64,000 nt of DNA, from positions 124,001-188,000 of the forward strand of contig CAWDAN010000002.1 in NCBI GenBank assembly GCA_963800335.1, written 5' to 3'. This DNA comes from Flavisphingopyxis sp963800335. Lineage in GTDB: Bacteria > Pseudomonadota > Alphaproteobacteria > Sphingomonadales > Sphingomonadaceae. Positions 57,027 through 64,000 of this stretch are shown here, in pieces (within the stretch, counting starts at the first letter, position 1; each line of letters begins with the position of its first letter). The translations under genes and the position numbers were made by a program. The notes under the pieces were generated by a model. That model did no database searches and was not told the origin of the DNA. It saw only the letters and a program-made list of their open reading frames with translations.

Positions 57027-58542
57027 TCTGTGCCAATGCCCCGGCGATATGGTCGCCGAGCCGTTCGACCTCATTCGCTGACAATCGCAAGCCCAGCTTG
57101 GTCCGCCGCCAGATGACATCGTCGGCGGTGCGCGCGAATTCATTGTCGATCAGGTGCCGCACCTCGGCCTCGTAGAGGTCGGCGCCGAAATGCTGGCCGA
57201 GGTCGGACGGCCGTTTCGCATCGCCCAGGATCGCGATGCTCGCGCTACCATAGCTGCGCGCATATCGGGCGAGCATCGCAGGCGGCAGGGCGGGGTACTG
57301 GCTCGCCAATACCGCGGCATAGGCACCGGGCCCACCGGCCCCGATCGTTCCGCCGGGCAGCGGCGCGTCGGCGGTCCAGTCTCCGCGGCCTGCGTCGATT
57401 TCGGGCGCCAGCAGCGCCAGCACGTCCTCGGCAAGACGCCGATAGGTGGTGATCTTCCCGCCGATGATGTGCACTGCCTGTGGAACGTCGCCGCCGCCGT
57501 CATGCTTGAGGACATAGTTGCGCGTTACATCGGCGGCATCGGCGCTGCCATCGTCGTAGAGCGATCGCACGCCGGCGTAGCTCCAGACGATGTCGCTGCG
57601 ATCGATCGCCTTGGCGAAATGGCGGTTGGCGACATCGATCAGATAGTCGGTCTCGCCATCCGAAATCGCGACCTCGCCCATTTCGCTTAGCGGCGGCGGG
57701 TCTGCATCGGTGGTCCCGATCAGCGTGAAATCATTTTCATAGGGCAGGGCGAAGACGATCCGCCGGTCGTCGTTCTGGAAGATGAAGGCGCGGTCGAGGT
57801 CGTGGATCCGCGGAACGACGATATGGCTGCCCTTGACCAGCCGAACGACGTGGCCAGCCGGCGCGCTTGATGCCATTGCGCTTCCGGTCAGCGCCATGAC
57901 CTGTTCGACCCATGGCCCCGCCGCATTGACGACGGCGCGCGCGGTCAGCGTGAAGTCTTCGCCATCGCCGCGCACGGCAACGCGCCAGAGATCGCCGTCG
58001 CGCGCAATCCCGACGCATGCGTGCCGCGTCAGGATTGTCGCCCCGTGCGCCTCGGCATCGACCGCGTTGAGCACGACGAGCCGCGCGTCGTCGACCCAGC
58101 AATCCGAATATTCGAAGCCGCGCGCATATTCACCCGCGAGCAGCCCCGCGAACGGCGGGCGGTCGAGCCGCACGCCTTTCGATCCCGGCAGGCTGCGGCG
58201 CATATCGAGCCAGTCGTAGAGCAACAGTCCGATGCGGATCATCCACGCCGGACGCAGCCGCGCATCATGCGGCAGGACGAAACGCATCGGCCAGACGATG
58301 TGCGGCGCGATGTGCATCAGCACTTCGCGTTCCTTCAGTGCCTTGCGGACGAGGCCGAACTCGTACTGCTCGAGATAGCGAATACCGCCATGGACGAGCT
58401 TCGAACTCGCCGAAGAGGTATGCGCGGCAAGGTCGTCGCGCTCGACCAACGCCACCTTGAGCCCGCGCCCCGCCGCATCGCGCGCCACGCCTGCGCCGTT
58501 GATGCCGCCGCCGATGACGATCAGGTCGAACGCGTTTTCCAT
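57004..58542 (-). CDS. glpD: Aerobic glycerol-3-phosphate dehydrogenase
   Basis: 512 residues from the ATG at 58542. The FAD motif is DLIVIGGGINGAGVARDAAGRG, followed by TSSASSKLVHGGIRYLEQYEF and FLLLY-type membrane-facing loops. RVVNAAGPWVEQV-like sequence (here AVVNAAGPWVEQV), VKGSHIVVPRIHD, LIGTTDADPP, WSYAGVRSLYDDG and GGKITTYRRLAEDV are all in the usual order. It oxidises glycerol-3-phosphate to dihydroxyacetone phosphate and passes electrons to quinone at the membrane. No glpK or glpF is nearby. Confidence 0.94.
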   Translation of the reverse strand: MENAFDLIVIGGGINGAGVARDAAGRGLKVALVERDDLAAHTSSASSKLVHGGIRYLEQYEFGLVRKALKEREVLMHIAPHIVWPMRFVLPHDARLRPAWMIRIGLLLYDWLDMRRSLPGSKGVRLDRPPFAGLLAGEYARGFEYSDCWVDDARLVVLNAVDAEAHGATILTRHACVGIARDGDLWRVAVRGDGEDFTLTARAVVNAAGPWVEQVMALTGSAMASSAPAGHVVRLVKGSHIVVPRIHDLDRAFIFQNDDRRIVFALPYENDFTLIGTTDADPPPLSEMGEVAISDGETDYLIDVANRHFAKAIDRSDIVWSYAGVRSLYDDGSADAADVTRNYVLKHDGGGDVPQAVHIIGGKITTYRRLAEDVLALLAPEIDAGRGDWTADAPLPGGTIGAGGPGAYAAVLASQYPALPPAMLARYARSYGSASIAILGDAKRPSDLGQHFGADLYEAEVRHLIDNEFARTADDVIWRRTKLGLRLSANEVERLGDHIAGALAQIRRPAAP

Positions 58543-58597
58543 GCGCGCATCTATTGCATGATGGCACCGCCAAGCGAAGCGCGTTAGGCGTGGCACC

Positions 58598-59476
58598 ATG
58601 ATCCAGCCAACCCGCGCCACCTATTCGTCCCAGACCCTCTCGCTCAATGCGTGGCATTGGGGCGATCCCGCCAACCCGCCGCTGCTGCTCGTCCATGGCG
58701 GGCTCGACCATGCGCGCAGCTGGGACTGGATCGCGCAGGAACTCGCCGCCGACTGGCACGTCGTCGCGCCCGACCTGCGCGGTCATGGCGACAGCGACTG
58801 GGCGAGCAGCAGCGGCTATCCGATGATGAACTTCGTCTATGATCTCGGCGAGATCGTCCGCCAGCTCGGCTGGGATCGCTTCACGCTGATCGGCCATTCG
58901 CTCGGCGGCAATATCGCGCTGCGCTATGCCGGGCTGTTTCCCGACCGGATCGAACGCCTCGTCTCGATCGAGGGGCTCGGCCCGTCACCCGAGATGCTCG
59001 CCAAGCGCGTCGAAAAGGGCATCGAGAACCGGCTGCGCGACTGGTTCGACGATGTCCGCACCGCCTCGGGGCGAACCCACCGTGCCTATGCCAGCATCGC
59101 CGATGCCGAGGCGCGGATGCGCGCGGCGAACGCGCATTTGTCCGAAGACCAGGTCCGCCACCTGACCGAGCACGGGCTGCGCCAGGAAAACATGAGTGAA
59201 GGCGAGGGCGGCTGGCGCTGGAAGTTCGACCCGATGATCCGCGCTTGGTGCCCGCTCGACATCACGCAGGACGAGATCCACGCTTTATGGGGCAAGATCG
59301 CTTGCCCGACCTGGCTCGCCTATGGCGGCAAGAGCTGGGCCTCGAACCCCGCCGAAGACGGCCGCGACGCCTATTTCACCAATGCGCACGTGACGCTCTA
59401 CGATGACGCGGGCCACTGGCTCCACCACGATGCCTTCGATGCGTTCATGGCGGACTTGCGCGCGTTTATCGGCTGA
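58598..59476 (+). CDS. Alpha/beta hydrolase
   Basis: 292 residues. The oxyanion strand is LLLVHGGLDHARSWD, the nucleophile is in LIGHSLGGNIALRYAG, the acid is probably the Asp in DDAGHWLHHD or nearby, and the His is in the same segment. The cap region (residues about 130-220) is helical with several Arg/Glu. It resembles epoxide hydrolase/haloalkane-type fold members but the substrate cannot be told. It is divergent from glpD with a 55-base gap and is followed by the palindromic repeat. Confidence 0.87.
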   Translation: MIQPTRATYSSQTLSLNAWHWGDPANPPLLLVHGGLDHARSWDWIAQELAADWHVVAPDLRGHGDSDWASSSGYPMMNFVYDLGEIVRQLGWDRFTLIGHSLGGNIALRYAGLFPDRIERLVSIEGLGPSPEMLAKRVEKGIENRLRDWFDDVRTASGRTHRAYASIADAEARMRAANAHLSEDQVRHLTEHGLRQENMSEGEGGWRWKFDPMIRAWCPLDITQDEIHALWGKIACPTWLAYGGKSWASNPAEDGRDAYFTNAHVTLYDDAGHWLHHDAFDAFMADLRAFIG

Positions 59477-59492
59477 ACACGGCAATAAATCC

Positions 59493-59576
59493 CGTCATTG
59501 CGAGGAGCGAAGCGCCGCGGCAATCCAGAGCGGAACGCGATCCGCCTTGGATTGCTTCGCTACGCTCGCACTGACG
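59493..59576. repeat. Palindromic interspersed repeat (REP-like)
   Basis: The left arm is CGTCATTGCGAG followed by GAGCGAAGC and GCAATCCAGAGCG; the right arm carries GGATTGC, GCTTCGC and GCTCGCACTGACG. Together they form an imperfect hairpin of about 84 bases. This type of element is common in sphingomonad and other alphaproteobacterial intergenic regions and often appears as a translated CEERSAAAIQ peptide. It has no open reading frame of its own. Confidence 0.8.
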
Positions 59577-59626
59577 ACGCAGGCTGGCATGACGGATTGT
59601 TAATTCATCGCGCGCAATAATAGCCC

Positions 59627-60271
59627 ATGATTTCAACGGCACCATCGTCGCGCCAACTTCGCGTCTTCATGGCTTCGCTCATCCTTGCGCTTCTGTCGGC
59701 CTGCAGCGTGCAGGATATTCCGAATACCGCTTCCGCATGACGGTCGAGGTCGAAACGCCCGAAGGACTGCGGACCGGATCGAGCGTGTATCAGATCTCGG
59801 CGTGGAACACCGGCGCGATGCTGCCCGATGCGAGCAAGCGCGGATGGAACGTACAGGGTGACGCCGTGGCGGTCGATATGCCCGATGGTCATACGCTTTT
59901 CGCGCTGTTAAAAACATCAGGCGATCCACGGCGACCTCGCTGGGCTTTCGATGACGACGCTCGATCCGGCCAATCAACAACGATGTCGTCGAAAGCGCTG
60001 CACCGACTCGCATCGCCAGATAGCGCTCAGAAGCCGAGCTGTCGTACCGGCCTGATATTTATCCGTGCTGGTGACTTTCGCCACATTTGGATCCGAGACA
60101 ATGTTGAGTACGTGAGATTCCAACTCTCTGCTGCGAGCTTCGGCAAGGGCGTCCGGCTCAAGCGCATCACGGTGCAACCGTACCGATGATTCTGTAACCG
60201 CGGATCGAAAAAAGGCTAACTTGGCTTCCAAAATGTCATCCATCGAATGCTCGATGGCCAAACGTACATAA
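59627..60271 (+). pseudogene. Broken uncharacterised lipoprotein gene
   Basis: An ATG at 59627 opens a lipoprotein signal (hydrophobic LILALLSAC). The frame then breaks near 59715; in another frame YSEYRFRMTVEVETPEGLRT and GSSVYQISAWNTGAMLP continue, and VDMPDGHTLFALLK follows. A later piece, ASFGKGVRLKRITVQ, and the tail AKRT near 60257-60271 are again in other frames. These pieces match a family of conserved alphaproteobacterial lipoproteins of unknown function. At least four indels and visible divergence in the part around 60080-60130 suggest a real pseudogene rather than only read error. Confidence 0.6.
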
Positions 60272-60370
60272 ACTTACGGACGCTGGCCAATAGTCCACTC
60301 AGGATTGCATGAACCATAGACGAGAGATTTCTTTGCCGAACGAAGCAATCTCAGCTTTACACTAACTTAG

Positions 60371-61268
60371 CTACCCAATACTCGCCACCCCCGGCGCCGC
60401 GCTGTCGTGCTTGTCGGCGCGTTTCCAGCCGAACAGCAGGTCGCGCTCGAGATGGCCGCGCAGGCCCGGCATAATAGGCGCTGAGGAACCCCTCGGCGTC
60501 GGAGACATGCTCGGCCCAGCCGATCCGCCCGACGATCGCGTCGGTGACGACCCACATCTGCGCATCGTCCTTTAATCTCAGCACCTCTTCGAGCCGGGTC
60601 AGTTCGGCGACGCCATAGGCCGACAGCTGCGCGCGGGTGAAGGCATAGCGATGCGCATCATATTGCGGCGCCGACAGGTCCTCGCCGAGCTTCTGCTTGC
60701 CCGTTTCGATCACCCACGTCCCCGCGAGCAGGTCGCCGACGCGCATGCGGTCGCGGTTGAACAGCAGGAACAGCGTGAACAACAGCGCCCAGCCGACCCC
60801 GAACAGGACGACCCAGCCGTCGAGCCCGCCGCCTGCACCGCCGAAGCTGAGCATCGTCAGCGGCAGGAACAGCTCGATCTCGCGCATCAGGTTGCGCGCG
60901 ATGACCTGGTCGACATTGAGCGCGCCGCCGTCGCGCGAGACGACGCGCAGGCCGAGCAGGCGCTTGCCCGGCGTCGCCGCGCGCTTGCCCGCCTCGAAAC
61001 CGATGAACCACAAATTGCGCAGCAGGAACATCGCGATCATCACGCCGATCATCAGCGGCTCGCCGCGTTCGAACCCCAGCGAGATCACGCCGAATACCGC
61101 GAGCAGGATCACCGCGATAAACATCAGCAGCAACAGGCCGAGATCGACCGTCAGCGCGGCGAGGCGCGCGCCGGCGCTGCCGATCGTCACGCCGAGGTCG
61201 AACCCCTCGGGCGTGACGAGTGCACGGCGGCGCTTGCCGTCGGTGGTGGCGACCCTCGCGCTGCTCAT
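60371..61268 (-). CDS. RDD-family membrane protein, one insertion
   Basis: About 298 residues when corrected. The RDD domain is in the first two thirds, with hydrophobic helices (RLAALTVDLGLLLLMFIAVI, PLMIGVMIAMFLLRNLWFIG), the motif TPGKRLLGLRVV and the paired RNLMREIELFLPL and GWALLFTLFLLF helices. The C-terminal soluble tail (YAFTRAQLSAYGVAELTRLEEVL) is extra. Near 60472 an extra base breaks the frame; the other frame gives the expected end GLRGHLERDLLFGWKRADKHD to the stop at 60371. It is the last gene of the MoxR operon. Confidence 0.82.
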
Positions 61269-62294
61269 TGCGGCGCCTCGGCTTTGGGGCGGATGCGCAG
61301 GCCGTAATAATAGCCGCACCACACGGCGAGCATGCCGCCGCCGATCACATAGCGGGCAAGATCGCTCGTGATCGTCTGGCGTCCGATGCCTTCGATCAGC
61401 CCGGCGACCAGCAGCATGATGATTACCCCGACCATCGCGACGCCCGCGGTGCGCCCTGCGCGCGCCGCCGCGTCGATCCGGCTCGATTCGCCGGGAAAGG
61501 CGACCGCGGTGCCGATCCGCATCCCCGCGGCGCCCGCTAGCACGATCGCGAACAGTTCGGTCGTCCCGTGGATCGACAGCCAGCCGACGAACTGCCAGCC
61601 GAGCCCCTTGGCGAAATAGACCTGTGCCATCGCCCCCATCAGCGCGCCGTTGGTCGCCACGAGCAGCACCGTCGGGACGGCAAAGGCGAAGCCAAGCGCA
61701 AAGGCGAGGATCGCGATCTGCGCATTGTGGACGAACAGATAGGCTGCGAAACCCGACAGGAAGTCGCCGCTGCCGTAGAGAATCTCGCGCAGCGATGCCG
61801 CGCTCGCCTCGGGACCGCGCCCCTGCGCCATCTCGCCGACGATCGCGGCAAACCAGACCGGATCGAGCGCGACCAGCCGCCATCCCGCGACGATGCCGAT
61901 CGCCAGCACTGCGAACATGACCAGCGTCTCTTTCCACAGGCTGCGCATCGCGGCGGGCCAGTCGGTCAGGAAGAAACGCCCGATCCGCGGCCCCAATTGT
62001 CCGCGCGCGCCATAGAGATAATGATAGCCGCGCAGCGACAGCGCCTCGAGATAGGCGAGCAATTGCGCGTCGAGCACCGCGCTGCGTGCGACCGCGAGCG
62101 ACGACAAGGTCGCGCGATAGAGCAAGGGCAGCTGGACGAGCTCCTCTTCGCTCAGCTTGCGCGGCGATTTCCTTTCGGCCCTGTCGAGCAGCGTTTCGAA
62201 TGCCGCGCCATTGCTCCTCGCGCTCGGCGCGAAAACTGGCGAGCGACTGGCGCACTGCGCCGACATTGCTTCTGATTTCGCCGCTGCCGCTCAC
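61265..62294 (-). CDS. SpoIIM-family (stage II sporulation protein M-like) membrane protein, one insertion
   Basis: About 343 residues. A GTG at 62294, overlapping the DUF58 stop (GTGA), opens the N-terminus with SNVGAVRQSLASFRAEREEQW. An extra base near 62222 shifts the frame into AFETLLDRAERKSPRKLSEEE, and then the SpoIIM membrane domain follows: FGFLTDWP-like start (RFFLTDWPAAMRSLW), TLVMFAVLAIGIVAGW, YLFVHNAQIAILAFALGFAF and GWLSIHGTTELFAIVLAGAAG. The family is membrane-bound and usually found with MoxR and RDD genes, not in sporulation. Confidence 0.85.
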
Positions 62295-63599
62295 AATCGG
62301 TCCTCGCGCTTGAGCGTCAGGTAGCGTTCGAGCAGCGCCGGGCCGATCTCGTCGTGCGTCGCCTCGATCACCTCGACGCCGAGCAGGTGGAGGCGTTCGA
62401 TCACCAGCTGGCGCTCGCGCAGCAGCGCGCCCGCGGTGACGGCGCGCGCGACGTCTTCGCCGCTTGCAGGTTCGGCGTCGGCCATCGCCTCGAGCTCGGC
62501 ATCGCGCATCAGGACGAACAATACGAGGTGGCGGCGCGTCAGCGCGCCGACGTTGCGGAGCATCAATTCGGCCGAGATGCTGTCGACGAAATCGGTGAAG
62601 ACGACGACCAGCGATCGCCGTTCGAGCCGGGCGCCGAGCGTCGTCAGCGCGAGCGTGAAATTGGTTTCCTCGGGCGAATAGTCGATCTCGGCGGCGCGCT
62701 TTTGCAGCAACGAAAATCCCGCGACCCCGCTCATCGCCCCGCTGGCGACGCGCGGGCGCGAATCGAAGCCGAACAGCCGCACGCTGTCGCCGCCCTTCAG
62801 CGCCATGAACGCGGTCAGCAGCGCCGCGCCGACCGCGCGGTCGACCTTGGGCATGCCCGCGACGGGTTCGCACATCAGTCGGCCGCTATCGATCGCCAGC
62901 ACGACCGACTGGTTGTGATCGGTGCGATATTCGCGCGCGAGCAGCTCACCGTGGCGCGCGCTGCGTTTCCAGTCGATGCTGCGGCGGCCCATGCCCGGCT
63001 GATATTCGCGCAGCGCCTCGAACTCGCGTCCCTGGCCGCGCCGCCGGCGGTCCTGCTCGCCCGGGGCTGCTTCCTGCAGGTAGCGCAGCGCCTGCGACCG
63101 CAATGTCTCGAGATCGGGGATGACCGCGATCGCGCGGTCGACGGGTGCCGATGTCTGCTTCCACACCAGTCCGAACGCGCCCGGCCAGCGCAGCCACAGC
63201 CGCGCCACCGCTGCCTGTCCGCGCCGTACCGCCTCGAACGGGATCGCCAGCGTCGCCGAACGATCTTCGATCGTCATCGCGTCGCTGTCGCCGATAGTGC
63301 GCAAGCGCGCGTCGGTCGCGATCCGCCCTTCGATCCGGCGCGGAACGCTGCGGGCGAAATCGGCCCCCAGCATCACGCGCCCGTGCGTTCCGACACCGAT
63401 CATCGCGGGCAAGGCGACGCGCGGCGCGACGCTGGACCGGGGCGACGCCGCTGACTGCATCGACAACGATGAACGCGGCGAGCAGGCACAAGGGCAACAG
63501 GCCGAGATACCATGACGCCGGCAGCATGAGCGCGACGCCAAGCGCGGGCAGGGCGGCGGCCGCAGCCAGCCACGCCGCACGTCGCGCGGGATAGATCAC
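62291..63599 (-). CDS. DUF58 domain protein, one indel
   Basis: About 435 residues. The N-terminus in the frame starting at 63599 has two membrane helices (AAWLAAAAALPALGVALM, WYLGLLPLCLLAAFIVVDA). Near 63425 the frame changes, and the rest carries the DUF58 motif DRRRRGQGREFEALREYQPGM, then RSIDWKRSARHGELLAREYR and a VWA-like domain with the partial MIDAS-type SVVLAIDSGRLM. The family works with MoxR ATPases. It overlaps SpoIIM by 4 bases and the MoxR gene by 4 bases. Confidence 0.85.
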
Positions 63600-64000
63600 C
63601 GCGGCGCCTCGACCGCTTCGACCAGCGCGGCGACGATCGGTTCGACCTCGCGCCCGTCGATCTGCGCGGTCGCCGACAGGATGACGCGGTGGCGCAGCGC
63701 GGGCACCGCGAGCGCCTTCACGTCGTCGGGCAGGACATAATCGCGTCCGTCGAGCGCGGCACGAGCGCGTGCGCCGCGCGCCAGCATCGCGCCCGCACGC
63801 GGGCTGGCGCCAACCTCGAGATCGCCGCTCATGCGCGTCGCGCGCACCAGGCTGGCGATATAGGTGACGATTTCATCGACCAGCGTCACCGAACTTGCCG
63901 CGTCGATCGCCGCTTCGATCGTCTCGCGCGATGCTTGCGGGGTAATTTCCCACTTCGCCGGATCGTCGCGCATCGCCCCGCCGCCATGCGTCTTGATGAT
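63596..64000 (-). CDS. MoxR-type AAA+ ATPase, C-terminal part
   Basis: Only the last 134 codons are in the window. They contain the lid domain of MoxR proteins: VTLVDEIVTYIASLVRATR, GASPRAGAMLARGARARAALDGRDYVLPDDVKALAVPALRHRV, where GASPRA is the sensor 2 region. MoxR proteins act as chaperone-like ATPases for metal or complex assembly and partner with DUF58 proteins. The gene overlaps the DUF58 start by ATGA. The rest lies beyond the window. Confidence 0.9.
   Translation of the reverse strand: MIKTHGGGAMRDDPAKWEITPQASRETIEAAIDAASSVTLVDEIVTYIASLVRATRMSGDLEVGASPRAGAMLARGARARAALDGRDYVLPDDVKALAVPALRHRVILSATAQIDGREVEPIVAALVEAVEAPR

Noticed and set aside
59493..59600. A short open frame giving a CEERSAAAIQ peptide
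   Set aside because: This peptide is the known false translation of an interspersed palindromic repeat.
60357..62873. An 838-residue open frame on the minus strand joining RDD, SpoIIM and DUF58 parts
   Set aside because: It is produced by frameshifts between separate genes that overlap by about 4 bases; only the RDD section and a short SpoIIM N-terminus are real in that frame.

Overview
The window is a piece of a high-GC alphaproteobacterial chromosome, most likely from the order Sphingomonadales (Sphingomonas or a close relative). The evidence is the dense GC-rich coding, the order rimP-nusA-ylxR-infB-rbfA-(tdk)-truB-rpsO-pnp, the bamD-recN-ligA neighbourhood, the tamA-tamB pair, a subclass B3 metallo-beta-lactamase homologue and an sdhC-sdhD-sdhA cluster. 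It reads as ordinary chromosomal backbone with one small accessory-looking patch near 59.5-60.4 kb. I see no phage, insertion sequence, plasmid gene or CRISPR array, and no stretch over 300 bases lacks a gene.

Layout. 0-6.5 kb: the end of tamA, then tamB, an arylformamidase-like lipoprotein and kynureninase, each start overlapping the previous stop. 6.5-14.1 kb (minus strand): aldehyde dehydrogenase, OmpA-like lipoprotein, flavodoxin-fold reductase, glnB-glnA behind a well-matched sigma-54 promoter, a PQQ-propeller lipoprotein and map. 14.2-20.9 kb (plus): polysaccharide deacetylase-like protein, CinA-type protein, tRNA-Gly(CCC) on the minus strand, alpha-methylacyl-CoA racemase, an FMN reductase, an extensin-like protein, an HWE/HisKA_2-type sensor kinase and cysK. 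20.9-23.0 kb (minus): aldose sugar dehydrogenase and an uncharacterised protein. 23.0-34.0 kb (plus): the translation and RNA-metabolism block. 34.0-40.1 kb (plus): cyclophilin, bamD, recN, a GNAT acetyltransferase and ligA.

40.2-46.2 kb (minus): TIGR02117-like protein, prmA, B3 metallo-beta-lactamase, a short-chain dehydrogenase and two paralogous soluble chemoreceptors. 46.4-50.6 kb (plus): alanine dehydrogenase, a small membrane protein and sdhCDA with no sdhB after it. 50.6-59.5 kb: PilZ protein, luciferase-like monooxygenase, PfkB sugar kinase, amidohydrolase, 3-hydroxyisobutyrate-type dehydrogenase, leucyl/aspartate transferase, glpD and an alpha/beta hydrolase. 59.5-60.3 kb: a palindromic repeat and a broken lipoprotein gene. 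60.4-64.0 kb (minus): a MoxR-DUF58-SpoIIM-RDD operon entering from beyond the window.

The dominant oddity is sequence quality. At least nine otherwise healthy genes (kynU, rbfA, prmA, sdhA, the pfkB gene, the mmsB-like gene and the RDD, SpoIIM and DUF58 genes) are each broken by one or two apparent single-base insertions. From recN through ligA (35.6-40.1 kb) the reading frame changes every one to three hundred bases by insertions and deletions. ligA and prmA with intact flanking domains and motifs argue for assembly or sequencing error rather than gene decay. I did not find a clearly new multi-gene system. The most interesting biology is the coupling of kynurenine-pathway genes to the TAM envelope genes, the PQQ-like propeller that has lost its expected metal ligands, the paired soluble chemoreceptors and the MoxR operon.
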